Positions 1-11,745 of a stretch of 64,000 bases of DNA are shown here, one piece after another. Every line of letters begins with the position of its first letter. Position 1 is the first letter of the stretch. Made by a program: the position numbers and the translations under genes. This stretch comes from Spirodela intermedia (taxonomy: Eukaryota > Streptophyta > Magnoliopsida > Alismatales > Araceae): positions 2,326,501 to 2,390,500 of the forward strand of contig LR746270.1 of assembly GCA_902729315.2 (NCBI GenBank), given 5' to 3'. The notes beneath the pieces were generated by a model that had not been told where the DNA came from, ran no database searches, and saw only the letters and a program-made list of their open reading frames with translations.

Positions 1-490
1 GTTGCCCCTCAGGCGCTCCTCCCCATGGGCTCTACTACTTTTAGGAGCGTCCCCCCATTCCATAAAGATTGATCCTTTCATCTGTCTCCGAGGGAAGGGA
101 GAGAGAGAGAGAGAGGATTCTTCTCTTGTTCCCTGCTCTTCACCCCCGCTGCATCACCGCTACGGCCATGTTCATCCGCCCACGCGCCGATCTCTGCCGA
201 TATCCCTTCCCATTCATTCTGTCCCCGTGCTCCCCGATGCTGGGAGTCTATGCCGCGAACGCGGACGGCGGCTTTAATTCTGCGAGAGAACGTCGGCAAG
301 CCGGAGATGAGGACCAGAGAGGTTGAGAGGTGGGGCATTGAATGGAGAGGTACGGCGCTGGGAGCGGGGCCGCCGAGGAGGGAGGAAGAAGAGTGCGAGG
401 AGAGAAGAGAAGACTCCACTTTACTGAAAGATGAGTTTAGACACTCCCTCGGTGAGAAGAACTCCGCTGTGGGCTCACAGTGGGGGAGTC
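1..490. other. left-edge GC-rich segment, no assignable gene
   Basis: This stretch is richer in G and C than most of the window and contains short GA and CT runs. Open frames exist on both strands, but they overlap each other, have low-complexity composition and resemble no family I recognise. It could be the promoter or 5' leader of a gene lying off the left edge. I see no splice-supported coding sequence. Confidence 0.4.
428..490 (+). repeat. dispersed direct repeat, copy 1
   Basis: This segment includes the words GATGAGT, ACTCCGCTGTGGGCT and CTCACAGTGG, followed by a CT run. The same words in the same order recur about 1.39 kb downstream, just upstream of the DnaJ promoter. Confidence 0.7.
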
Positions 491-491
491 T

Positions 492-501
<10 letters not shown>

Positions 502-562
<61 letters not shown>
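502..562. repeat. (CT)n microsatellite
   Basis: An almost pure CT dinucleotide run of about 60 bases, preceded by interrupted CCTCTC. It follows directly on the 428-490 segment that is repeated at 1818-1890, where a shorter CT run also follows. Confidence 0.95.
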
Positions 563-566
<4 letters not shown>

Positions 567-1817
567 CTCTCATGTATTTTTCTGAAGTTAGTTCCTGGAA
601 AGTAAAGACACACAGGCCAAAGAAAGGTGAAACAACTATAAATCTCATATGTTTATTGAGTTATACCAGCATCTTGTTAAATTAATGTCTTGACCCATTT
701 ACTGAATACTTACCTATTAAATCATGTGGGTGACACATGATTTCAAATCACTATAAACTATTAAAACACACTAGGAAACCAATTCAAACCAACCGCCTTG
801 ACCTACTCCAGAATTTATAATGAGATATGGTATTTCACACGCAATTTATAATGATTGAATCACTTGACCTACTCCACTCTCCAAGCACCATACACTTCAG
901 CTATATTAAGTGTTTAATGAAATGCACATCCAATTGAAGCTTTGGCCATGTTCAATAGATTTAATGACTCCAAACAACTCAATATCTCACCCATGAATCC
1001 TCTTCCAAATTTATGCCTCTAGAGGGCCAAGCCAAAGGACAACTCACCCATCCCTTCTAGATTCAAGACCCTAAGGGGGCAAGCTAGATAGGAACCTACT
1101 CCTCTCTTCAAAACCATGGTCCTTTGAGGGCCATACAATGGTTGATCTCTCTTCTCTCCTCTCTCATCTCTCATCTCTCATCTCTCCTCTCTCATCTCTC
1201 CTCTCTCCTCTCTCCTCTCTCCTCTCTCCTCTCTCCTCTCTCTTGAGTTAATGGCTTTAGGGCCCAACAAGATTAGCACCAATTAATCTCCTCTAGAGTA
1301 TGTGGCTAGATGGGCCTAGATTACAAATATGCTATGATTTAGTGTTTAGCTCCAAGCTTCTCATGGGATAATTTTCCCTTTTTTCGCCCTTTATTATTTC
1401 ATGTTCTTTAGGCCTTGGTTTGATTTTTCATTTATCCTGTTTGTTTCTCGTTGAGGAGAGCATTTATTTTCTAATATATTCTTGTTTTTTTCCTTTCTTG
1501 TGATCTTCTAATAGCCGTTTGATAGAGTCTAAAATGGGTAATATCATGGATGAGGTGCATACAACGGTTGCTCCTCTCTCTTCCCATCTGGTGAGGCATG
1601 TATCGAACTTACATTAGGGCATAAAGCGAATGATCTGATAAAATGTTCAATAATATTCAGAAAATATTTCTGACCATGCGAAATCATCTCGGTATCTTCA
1701 AGAATATTCAATTTAATTTCTAATTTTGGATTATTATTTGACCTTTTATCTTTATTAAGTTATTTATGGGGTTTTCCTCAATGGCTGTGTGTGGTTATTG
1801 AATCGTCGCTGAAAGTC
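563..1817. other. non-coding intergenic DNA
   Basis: Mostly AT-rich sequence with no reading frame of convincing length or composition. It contains a CT-rich minisatellite, annotated separately, but no recognisable gene. Confidence 0.6.
1141..1245. repeat. CTCTCAT/CTCTCCT minisatellite
   Basis: Roughly 100 bases of near-perfect 7-base units. The array begins with mixed CTCTCAT and CTCTCCT and ends with homogeneous CTCTCCT. Confidence 0.9.
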
Positions 1818-1890
1818 AAAGATGAGTGTGGACACCTTCCGATGAGAATGACTCCGCTGTGGGCTTATAGTGAGCTCACAGTGGTCTCTC
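1818..1890 (+). repeat. dispersed direct repeat, copy 2
   Basis: Second copy of the segment at 428-490: GATGAGTGTGGACACC..., ACTCCGCTGTGGGCT, then CTCACAGTGG and a short CT run. It differs from copy 1 by scattered substitutions and small indels. Confidence 0.7.
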
Positions 1891-1970
1891 TCTCTCTAAT
1901 TTGGGCCTGGATGCATCGTTGAATCGCTTCGGCCCACGTTCGGGCAGGTTGTTGCGGCTCGGAAGGTCGA

Positions 1971-1980
1971 AGAAACTTCT
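1971..1980 (+). promoter_or_regulatory. putative heat-shock element
   Basis: The ten bases AGAAACTTCT match the heat-shock-factor core nGAAnnTTCn exactly. In-phase flanking pentamers are near matches (TCG for TTC before, GAG for GAA after). It lies about 100 bp upstream of the TATA box and 184 bp upstream of the DnaJ start codon. Heat induction is plausible for an HSP40 gene but is inferred. Confidence 0.6.
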
Positions 1981-2079
1981 GGAGGGGCCTAGCAACTCCG
2001 GAGACTTCTAGACCCTTCATTTCGAAGATAGTCGCCCAATCTCCACTGTCCACGTAATAGTTTTTCTTCACGCCAACAG

Positions 2080-2087
2080 TATATATA
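2080..2087 (+). promoter_or_regulatory. TATA box of the DnaJ gene
   Basis: TATATATA sits 76 bp upstream of the DnaJ ATG, which predicts a short 5' leader of about 45-50 bases. Confidence 0.65.
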
Positions 2088-2163
2088 CTGGGCGGGGGAA
2101 CGCCGGCGGCAACGTTTTCCGGCGAGACTTCTTCTCCGGCGAGGAGGTGTAGAAGTGGATAAG

Positions 2164-4193
2164 ATGTTCGGGAGGGCGCCGAGGAAGAGCGACAATACGC
2201 GGTACTACGAGATCCTGGGAGTGTCGAAGAATGCATCCCAGGAGGACCTGAAGAAAGCCTACCGTAAGGCAGCCATCAAGAACCATCCCGACAAGGGTGG
2301 CGACCCGGAGAAGGTAGGAGCTAGGGTGGTTCCCTCTCTGATCTTCTTCTCCACCCCCGATCAAGCCATCATTTATCTGATCTTTCGTAGATTTGACTCG
2401 TTCGAGTATCGTATCCCCGCCAATGAGGATGTGTGTTTTGGGGACCTGATCGTGTTGTCCTGTTATATTAGTAATGGCTAGACCTTCCGCTTGCCGTTAT
2501 CTGGGTGGTTCTCTATTCCTCTACGATGCTTCTCTCCCAATCCTCGGCGGTGCGAAATTTGTTGATTTGATTTTTATCCTTCTTGATTGTAGTCTCCGTA
2601 CCATCGGTTTTTTCCCTCGTCGCGTTGGTCGCAGGGGCCACTGAATTCCATAAATTACTTAGGCTGGACCACGCTGATGCTGTCGGTCCTCTGTTTTCCG
2701 CGCAGTTCAAGGAGTTGGCTCAGTCCTACGAGGTCTTGAGTGACCCGGAAAAGCGTGAGATATACGATCAGTATGGAGAGGACGCGATCAAGGAAGGAAT
2801 GGGTGGTGGCGGAGGACAGGGCGACCCCTTCGACATCTTCCAATCTTTCTTTGGCGGCAGTCCCTTTGGAGGTTGGGGATACCTCCCTCACCTGGAGTCT
2901 GATTCTCGAGTCTTCATTCAGGGGAATTCTTAACCCAGCGCTGCGCCGTGCCGTCTGTTTTGCTAGGTGGTGGTAGCAGCCGCGGGCGAAGACAGAGGAG
3001 AGGGGACGATGTTATCCATCCCCTCAAAGTCTCTCTGGAGGATCTCTACAGCGGGATGTCGAAGAGGCTATCGCTCTCACGCAATGTTCTATGTCCTAAA
3101 TGCAAGGGGTAAGAAGATGAGTGTTGGATCTCTTCATCATTCCTCCCTCACGGCAGCATGACCTCATGCCGAAGCTCGGTGCTCATCGTTCTCTCTTTCT
3201 GAAAACCAGGAAAGGGTCGAAGTCTGGCGCTTCCGGGAGGTGCGCTGGTTGTCAGGGCTCGGGAGTGAAGGTCACGGTTCGCCAGTTGGGCCCGGGCATG
3301 ATCCAGCAGATGCAGCAACCTTGCAGTGAGTGCAGGGGAACCGGGGAGACGATCAGCGAAAAGGATAGATGCCCGAATTGCAAGGGTGACAAAGTCGTGC
3401 AAGAGAAGAAGGTGCTCGAAGTTCACGTGGAGAAAGGGATGCAACACGGCCAGAAGATCACCTTTGCGGGAGAAGCAGACGAGGCGGTATGGCAGAAGCA
3501 GCTACGTACAAATCACTTCTGCGCTCGATCCCTCGGAAGCTAACCGCGGAACTCTCTGACTTTCATTTTGCAGCCTGACACCGTCACCGGCGACATCGTA
3601 TTTGTCCTCCAGCAGAAGGAGCACCCCAAGTTTAGGAGGAAGGGAGACGACCTCTTCGTCGAACATACACTTTCCTTGGCGGAGGCGCTCTGCGGCTTCC
3701 AGCAGGTCTTGACACACTTGGACGGCAGACAGTTGCTCATCAAGTCCAACCCTGGGGAGGTCATCAAGCCTGGTAAGCGCCTCCTCTCCGCTAGTCAGTC
3801 GGTGAAGCTCTCTCCTGGCATTTGCCTGTTTGGGACCTGGTCCTGATTCGTTCCACTGCAGGCCAATTCAAGGCAATAAACGAGGAGGGTATGCCCCTTT
3901 ACCAGCGGCCTTTCATGAGGGGCAAGCTGTACATCCACTTCACAGTAGACTTCCCAGACTTCTTGACCTCGGAGCAGAGCAAGGCCTTCGAAGCCATTAT
4001 GCCATACCCCAAGTCATCTGCGCTACTCACGGATATGGAACTGGATGAGTGCGAGGAGACTACTCTGCACAACGTGAACATCGAGGAAGAGATGCGGAGG
4101 AAGCAGCAGCAACAGCAGGCTCAGGAAGCTTACGAGGAAGACGACGGTGGATCCGGTGGTGGTGCCCAGAGAGTACAGTGTGCGCAGCAGTAA
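2164..4193 (+). CDS. type I DnaJ (HSP40) cochaperone, six exons
   Basis: Cytosolic J-domain cochaperone that delivers clients to HSP70 and stimulates its ATPase. Exons: 2164-2313, 2706-2871, 2967-3108, 3210-3486, 3574-3772 and 3862-4193. All introns are GT-AG, and the joined frame gives 421 aa, the usual size for plant ANJ1/AtJ2/AtJ3 proteins. The J domain opens the protein, with HPD at residues 41-43. A Gly/Phe-rich linker ([17 protein letters not shown]) lies near 90-108. The zinc finger begins at C148 and has four CxxC pairs: [24 protein letters not shown] and CPNCKGDK. The last lacks the second glycine, as is common in these plant proteins. The substrate-binding domain follows. The C-terminus, CAQQ, is a CaaX farnesylation signal typical of this family. 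The start is MFGRAP; an in-frame codon nine bases upstream is GTG, not ATG. The upstream heat-shock element suggests stress induction. Confidence 0.95.
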
Positions 4194-5315
4194 ACGTCTG
4201 ATAGAAGAGGTTGTGATCGTTTATGATGTCGGTTCTTTCCTGATGTGTTTCTTGGGCACCTGCAGAGAAGTGTAGAATCCCTCAGTTTTTCGACGAACTG
4301 ATTTTTATCCATTTTTTAGTACTATGGATAGCCAAGTTTGCCGAACAAAGAGAAACTAACTGTGCACCAGCATTTACGCCCATAATACCAAGCTTCTCAC
4401 ATTCCCCCCTTTCTATAACGCTTTGGATCCTAATATGTTAGGGGTCGTTTTCGGTAAAAGGCTTCTATGACATTCTTGATTGAGTTGTTCGTCATTCCAC
4501 TTGGTTTTCATTTTAAGAATGTCTAACAAGAAGCTTGCTCAAAATTTAATGTTTTAGGTTACATAAAAAAAAAACATACCTTCAGTCGTTATGCTATCAA
4601 ATTGTAATTATTTAACAGAATAACAACGTCCCATGTGTCATATTTTATTTATTTATTTATTATTATTTTCATTTCATGAAATTAATTTATAGTAAAAAAA
4701 AGGTTGGATATTACTAAGGAAAATTTATTTCAACACAGAGAAAAATGGTAATACATATAAAGTAAGTGTTAGGCACTTTTCACTACTTGCTGGATGGATT
4801 AACATTAGCAATCATTTTTCAATTATTCCAATAAAAACACAAAAATTGTGTTTAAACTGTACTTTTTTATATTGATGTCAAATAATTGACTAGTGTTAAT
4901 CAAATGATGCTATATTCCTTCTACACATAAAATATTCTTAATTAAGAAAAGATCAAAGATCTTGATATTTTCATACTATATGACTCTTCCCTTTTGTTGT
5001 CTTCAAAGGTGACCACTTCATTTGTTGAGCTGAACAAAGAAAGTAACTTATTTTATATAATCATATGCCATGAAAAAATTTTATTCAACTACAACTTGAA
5101 AGTGGTCCAACAGAGATCTTCTTGAAAGAGATTTAAGTTTTAGATTTAGGAACCCAGATGTCTTTGGGCTGGGTTGTTTGAAGTTCTTTTTTGGTTGCTC
5201 ATATAAATTTTTTCCTTCCATTGAAGTCTGAACTTGAGTTTTCCTATAGATAAGATTTTAAGTGAGATTTTGACTTTCTAATAGAACAATTACCTTCTTA
5301 TGAGTTCCATATAAT
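4194..5315. other. DnaJ 3' UTR and AT-rich intergenic DNA
   Basis: The first few hundred bases are presumably the DnaJ 3' UTR. Beyond about 4400 the sequence is AT-rich with homopolymer runs and no plausible coding frame. Confidence 0.5.
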
Positions 5316-5560
5316 TTGAGAAAATATGAATTCAGTCTAGACAGCTCAGTTTCAAGCGTGCATGCATATAACATTTTTATATTTTTCACAACTACTTCTA
5401 TAGTTGATTTTTATTTTTTTTACTTTAGTTCAAATATCTCCTCTTTAGAATCTACCAATTCTTTATTAATTTTTTTAAGATCCATTTTTGAGTTTTTATA
5501 TGTAGCCATCAATTTATCAAAAACATATAATATCTCATCTTTAATTAATTGAGAGTCAGA
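5316..5560 (-). mobile_element. possible Copia gag fragment (decayed)
   Basis: Read on the minus strand, this segment encodes a charged, coiled-coil-like stretch (FDKLMATYKNSKMDLKKINK, then KELVDSKEEIFELK). It resembles the C-terminal part of SIRE/Maximus-type Copia gag proteins. It is isolated, short and interrupted by stops outside this stretch. The call rests on pattern only. Confidence 0.25.
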
Positions 5561-7490
5561 TGAGGAGTGTTTATCAGGAATTTGTGATGTTTTGAAGTGT
5601 TTGGCATATTCTTTGTTGGAGCTTGATTTCTCATCATTCTATGTTGCAATCATTTATGTATTATTCCATGTGGATACTTTCTTCTTCAAGCTTGGATTAT
5701 CACTTTGAAAGTTGACTAGTTTCTTACAATCAAAGTGAGTGCTTTGAGACCCAAAGTTGCTTTCATGATAACAACATGCATGGAAATATATTTTGATAAA
5801 TTTGAAATCGTAGAATTATGTATAGATGATTTGATGGCTATGTCTAAGGTGGAACTTGTCAACTCTAAGCGAATTCTTCCAAGTGATGAAGAGTTCTCTA
5901 AGAGTTTTTTCTCCTCTCCCATTTCTTCTTTTCTCCCTTATCTTCTCATTTTAATCAATTTTTGTTTTTCTTGTTGATTTCTCTTTTCCTTTTAACAGAA
6001 ATCTCTCCCGCTGGCAAAGCCTCCCTCCCTTCCATGAACAAGAACTCTCATTTGATCGTGATTTTTCTTTTTTTCACCTATCTCTTCCTCTCTCTCTTAT
6101 TTGTCATCTTTGACCAGTCAACTCCCTTGGAATGGTCATCTCTCCCCTCTTCTCCCGTCACATCTTTCTCCATTTCCCTTCTCTCTCTTCTCTATTTATT
6201 CTCTCTCTCTCTCCAGTACAAAGGAGTCTCTTTGCACCTTAACGGATTTGGCATGGCCTCCTTGACTTGCAAAAAATAGAGAAGACATCCTCTTGAACCC
6301 TATCTTCTAATTTTAACTAATTTTTATTTTAAAATATTTTTTAATTCTTAAAGAAATCATTTTTCCTTAGATAATTTCAATTTGATTATTCTGTGAATTA
6401 CTTTACCTTGTCCATTTTTAAATTGTACATTTGACTTAGGTTCATCCAATATTTCATAATTATATTTAAACTTTATAATTATAAATTTAAATTTGAGTGC
6501 ACTATTTAAGCTATAATGATTAGTGTGCATCAGCAGCTTCTTCTATCATCTATTGGCATCCTTACATGGAGAGAACAATAGGAATCAAACTGCAAGCTTC
6601 ATCCTCTACATCTAAATCTCTCATGCAGTTTTAGTCAACATTATTTTTGAAAATATACTCATGGTGAAATCCATCATATCCTCTGTGGGACAAATTTATG
6701 ATTAAAACTTGTTTAATCACCTAAGGGAGTAAATGATGAATTTTTTTGGCTAAGCTAGTGGCACTCATGTTGTCACACATTGTGGACATTTTTTATAATC
6801 TTATTATCTTTCTTGGACTTAACTTAAATGCTTTTATGCAACATAAACCTGTGACTATGTATTCAGTATCAACATTGATTAAGCAATCATGACATGTTTA
6901 TTAGATACCTATGAAACATGATGTCTTCCTAAGATCATGAAAGATCCACTGAAAAAAAATTATCCATTATGATTTAAGTAAAATCATAGTGATCGATATC
7001 ATTAAACTCATGTCAGACTATTTCAAAAACTATCTCCAAATCAGCTATGCATATGATATATTTGAATATTAACAGCTGTTAAATGTGATTCCTCGGGATC
7101 ACTTTGAAATCTAGTTCATAGATGCACAAGGAGAATAATGTCGAGTTTACTTGTTGCCAAATATAATAGTAAGCTTCTCCTGCCTCTATAAATTTTCTGA
7201 TCAATAGATGTTTTATTAATATCCATACCAATTTTGATCTTATTGTCCATGAAATTGTTTATCTTTTATGCTAGTGAATTCATATTTATTTAAAAAAATT
7301 CTAGCATATTTTAGTTGAGAGATGACTATCCTATCCTTTAACCTTTTGATTTATAATTTGGTAATATAATTAAGTTCACCCATCATATTCATCTCAAAGT
7401 CTTTCTTCATTATCTCTTAAAACTTGATACATAAGCCTTTTCAAGAAGATTAAAGAGCATATGCTGGCCATTTTCTTGAGTAAATAGAGT
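5561..7490. other. AT-rich intergenic DNA
   Basis: No gene recognised. There are short open frames with many Ile, Phe, Leu and Ser, expected from AT-rich and CT-rich sequence, including a CT-rich patch near 6060-6220. Some of it may be retrotransposon debris too decayed to classify. Confidence 0.4.
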
Positions 7491-7499
7491 AGTATCAGT

Positions 7500-7600
7500 A
7501 CTACCTCTATTAAAACAATTACATTTAAGAAAAGATGTTAGTCTTTTAGTATGTAGATTTCATTATAATCTATTCCTTCAACTTACCTGCGGTTCATGCA
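7500..7600 (-). mobile_element. Ty1/copia reverse-transcriptase relic
   Basis: The minus strand reads VEGIDYNEIYILKD followed by a stop, close to the highly conserved (E)GIDYNE(I/V)FSPVVK motif at the start of the Copia reverse transcriptase domain. Stops and frameshifts follow at once. It is a dead fragment with no LTRs visible nearby. Confidence 0.45.
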
Positions 7601-7759
7601 TAGTAGAAATCTTTGTGATCAAGAGCTAGTAGAACCAGCTCCAAAAGTCCAAATGAAATTTTCTAGTGCTCTCCATTCCTAACTAGAGGTTAGATCCTGC
7701 AGGTACGAATGACTAGTGAAGAAAAATGTATAACTATTCTAGACCTTATTAGTCATAAT

Positions 7760-8500
7760 CTTTGTTGTTTGATTATATTTCTTACAATCAAATGTCTAAT
7801 CTTGGATTGGAAAATCAATATAATCGGATGGGGAACATATATGAGGATAATAATGTTTATGAAAAGACCCACCTTGTAAGAGATAAATTTGATGAAGGTA
7901 GTGATAAAATAGATTATAGGATTCAGAAATTAGATGAAGTTTTGCAAGTCTATGGGCAGAATTCAATGAGTAATTCTTAACTAGTAAGTAACCAATCCCC
8001 ATTCATATTGGAAATTTTAGCTTTCCTAAGAGTTTCAATGAATATTCTAATACTTTTCAATTTCCTCCCTCGAAATTCAATGAACCAAGGTGCACAAATT
8101 AGAATTTCTTCAACTCTAGGTATAATTCTTTGTCAAAAAAGTATGACCTAGGTTGGAGAGATCAATTTAACATCATTGGGAGCAATCATAAAATCCCTCA
8201 AACATCTCATGCCCATGGACCTACCTCACGTTCCTTCAATTTGATTACTACTACTTGCCAAACAAATACAGTTAGAGTTGGATGGATCATCCTAGTTTCT
8301 TACGGATCAATCAGATAGTTCCTGTCATGCCAACCATGTTTTATCATTCTAATGTCTAATTTTCTCGGTCTCCACCTATAGAATCATATCATAATTTTCA
8401 AGCCATGGTAGAGCAAATGGAAAAATACAATCAATGGTCAAACAACATGACTTTGAGGAAATTTTCAAATTTTAAAAATTTATCCTAGTCTTTAGTCAAC
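7760..8500 (+). mobile_element. Gypsy (Tat/Athila-like) gag relic
   Basis: Plus-strand frames include SKKYDLGWRDQFNIIGSNHK, which resembles the YNPGWRNHPNFSW motif after the zinc knuckle in Tat/Athila gag proteins, and a downstream MVEQMEKYNQW stretch. A 72-codon frame (7762-7980) precedes it in another frame. Several stops and frameshifts show it is inactive. No LTR was identified. Confidence 0.4.
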
Positions 8501-8669
8501 CTCCTGCTGAATACAACAGTTCCACCTCACACAAACCAGATTTAGAGATCTCTCACCTGCTAACTCAAGCCCATACCCTTAGTATGATAATACGAATGAC
8601 TATGACTACTCTGATCCAGAAGTAACCACTGAACATCAACATGTGGAGAGAACATGATGGGCTGCTAGC

Positions 8670-8723
8670 AGGGCAAAATTTGAAACAGAGGAATGCTACT
8701 GCGGCGTAAGTCTTCGTTGCCAT
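8670..8723 (-). pseudogene. eight-cysteine protein gene, truncated copy 1
   Basis: Starting at 8723 on the minus strand, MATKTYAAVAFL matches the signal-peptide start of the intact copy at 19404-19751 (MATKTQATAAFL). Similarity ends after about 18 codons, near 8670, and the frame runs into unrelated sequence, so the mature domain with all eight cysteines is missing. The upstream region is still similar to the other copies, so this is a 3'-truncated duplicate. Its TATA equivalent near 8830 has decayed. Confidence 0.75.
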
Positions 8724-10400
8724 GGTAGCAGAAAGGGAAGAAGTGAAGATGTGTCGTTGATTCGGTTCGTTTTTGAGAAAGGAGGACAAGGGAGAATTCC
8801 TAGGATATTACAAGTGCGTTTGGGACGTTCTATGGAAACCCCCGAGGTGCCTTTGGTAGTCCAAATCCGACCGTTCAGCCACCGGAAACTCGAAGCCTGT
8901 TGATAAGGGTGGCAATTCGGAACCTTGCAGCTCCAATGAATGGGGTGAAGAGAACAAAGCTTATGACTGTAAGTCTTGGATGAATTCTTGACTTCTTCTT
9001 ACTACCGATGGAAGAAATCTTTCACGCAATGCCACGAGGTCTGTGCACTCCACCTTGCTGACGCACCGTGTCCAAGTGTTGAAGTTCGGAGCGTGGCAGC
9101 TCTAATTAATGGGGTGACGAAATATAGCTTATGAAAAGGAGCATTAAAAGAAAATTAAACTCTTGGAATTGGCGGCAGTAATTTTGCACTCCATTCAGCG
9201 ACGTTTTAGCCTTCCGGGTGCGAATATCGCGGCAAAACTTAGGTTCGCTGGCATCGTCATCACTGATATAATAAATGTACTTCAGATAACTCTTCATGAC
9301 TGGTAATCTAATAAATGGTCATCACTGATAATCTGATAAATAGTCATCCACAAGTTGTTCACATCTCTCTCTGAGGTCATTAATTAAGGTGCGATAATGA
9401 GCGTCGGATGGGGGTTGCAGTGGATAAGATAGAAATCCTGAATATACGTCAACCTCAGGGCAGTTGTGATGCAATCAGCGGAATATTCCCTTTGGGAGTA
9501 GTCAAACTCTTCACGCCGGGACTCCATTGCGGTCAATGTCTTATGTATTCGCAAACTCAAAGCCCTGGTCTCTTGTTAGACCGGACATAGACTTCACAAT
9601 CCAATGGTGGTCACTTGTTTAAGTTCTACGGGCACGATTCCTGAGACAATTTACTAAGCCAAACTCTCCATACTCTATTTTGCTAATAGTCATACATTCC
9701 CCGAGTCTAAAAAAATTTCCGGTCACTAACGCAACAGTTAAAAACTCTTCGCTAATGTGTCGGGAAACTACTACTGTTCATAGTTCAACAACGGCGACAG
9801 TAGACAGGTACATTTCCATTTCAGCCGGTGCTGCGAGATGGCCAAAAATCAACACAGGGTTCTAAGTTGGTCCACCGAGACAAGAGGAAAGCATTGCACC
9901 TGATGGTTGCCCTTTGGGTTGATACACGCCGACATTCTATCCCTTCATAGCATCTCATCTGCACGCTGAGAAATTTGGCTTTACCTGTAGCAACAGTGAA
10001 GAAGAGACCAAAACAGCCCATGATTCTAGGAGGGAGGGGGATTGACTACTTAACCTGTGCTGCAATACATGATATATAGTACACCTAACGCAATAGAGTT
10101 TGGGGACGAATAGAATCACAGATTGAATTCACAATGAAACAAGGTTATCAATCATTAATCCCAATTGGAAGACTATCACGACCTCCGAATCCACCAGGAT
10201 AAGAGCGGCGGCTCTTCATTCCATAATGATTACATAAACTGACTAGCAGAGAAGAATCAGAGCCAACGAACATTCTAATACTACTGGGAAAACTGGATCA
10301 AACAGCAGGTGGGCGTTTAAATAGGCTACTACTAGGTATTTATCTCCTACAAATTAGGATTCGTTGACAAAACGAGGAATGAAGTTAAAATCAAACGGAA
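8724..10400 (-). repeat. tandem unit 1: 5' leader and upstream region
   Basis: Segment-by-segment similarity is visible to the upstream regions of copies 2 (15459-17480) and 3 (19752-21290). Shared blocks include the GGGTGGCA(A/G)TTCGGAA motif (8908 region; 16589; 19935), the CTCAAAGCCCTGGTCTCT block (9558; 20451) and the TATATAGTACAC block (10072; 17408; 20998). Unit 1 also carries a short internal duplication, with the AGTTCGGA...GGGGTGA block at both about 8912 and 9080. There are no convincing genes. Confidence 0.7.
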
Positions 10401-10614
10401 GCAGTCACTACCTCTATATAGACTTCATGTCTCCGCGGCATCTGGGCCACAAGTATTTGGCCTTGCCGATGTGTCCCAACAGTTTTTGTATATCCGAGTT
10501 GATAAACTAGCCCTAGATAGTCGTTGTTGACTCAGGTCGTCAAGCCTTCCTTGGAACCGCAAGGGATGCTCGTCCCCAGCTTGGAACAACTATAATCGCC
10601 CTTTGTCCTAACTA
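10401..10614. other. spacer between tandem units 1 and 2
   Basis: About 210 bases with no clear match to the equivalent spacer before unit 3 and no coding signal. Confidence 0.4.
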
Positions 10615-11502
10615 GGCCAGTTCGTCCCCGTCAAAAAACAGTCGTTAGTGGGAGTAAATCCCTCGGCCCACATTTCCGCGTGTCCGTGCATCCACGGAAA
10701 AAACCTTGTACTTATATGTCAAGTGAGACTGTGCATATCACTTCAAACGCTGCATTCGATGGACGGTCTTAAGATGAGAACGACGCTTCAGTGCCTTTCC
10801 TCTTAAGACAGACAGAACAAGGCGAATGTGATGAAGGTCATTTGTCTGGTTCATTTCCAAACCCAGTGAACCGTAGAGAGCTACCGTCCGGCTCACGGCT
10901 AATGAGCGGTTACCACTCAAGTGCGGCGCGTAACTTAATTTTGCAGTCCCGAAACCCATGCAAACAGCCTACGCACGTGCGACGCATTCCACGACGAGAC
11001 TACGCAACCCGCGACGCGTTCCACGACGGACTACGCATTTGTAGGCGCCTGTCGGTAAAATGCATCACGGAGCTCGTGTAATGGACCTCAGCAAAATTCG
11101 TATGAAGAGCTACCCCGTCGCATGTCATTAGACTGCATTGGGATAAGAGTGCAAAGGCGGCAGATCTGTCCTCTGACGGTTTCGAGGGTATCATCTAAAC
11201 CGCATTAAGCCATAGTTTAAAGGGAATAACCTGACTGAAGCCCGACAAACGACAGCCGTTCACGCGGGACACCATTTCAGACGCATCACAACGGAAACAT
11301 ATTTATTACGATCACAGTTATGCTCTTGCGGGTGGGACCTGAAAAGAGGCGAACAGGGTCTCTCCCGTCCCCATACAGCTCAAGCTACATTACTGGTGGG
11401 TGAAAACAAGCGTAGACCACAGCGAAACCACAGTAGGAATACTCCATAGGGCGGCCAAGGATGAAGGGGGATCTTCTCCGGCACTGAGTGTTCTGCTGTA
11501 GA
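10615..11502 (-). repeat. tandem unit 2: 3' flank of the eight-cysteine gene
   Basis: Co-linear with 18530-19403. From 10615 to about 11116 the two are similar but visibly diverged. From 11117 onward, continuing into the gene to 11736, they are almost identical. The duplicate segments hold no coding frame of their own that I recognise. Confidence 0.8.
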
Positions 11503-11745
11503 TTATGAACAAGTCAGGAGAGGCACTTGCTTGCCGCAGTAAGTCAGCAGAATACCGATGTCACCGGGAATGGTAACGTTGAGGCCAAGGAAGCCAAGCT
11601 TTATCGCAATGCAGAGGCAACTGGACGCCTGCTGACTCGTGAGAGCCGAGAACAGATTGCAACAGGTTGTGTTGAGGGGCCCGGTGAGTCCGTCGATTTT
11701 GATGAGGTTGAGCACAACGCCACAGACGCCTAGTTCCACGGTGTG

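Noticed and set aside
1141-1245. CRISPR-like array
   Set aside because: It is a 7-base minisatellite without unique spacers, in a plant nuclear genome.
2155-2163. Upstream in-frame extension of the DnaJ protein
   Set aside because: The extended start codon is GTG. The ATG at 2164 gives the conserved MFGRAP start of plant DnaJ proteins.
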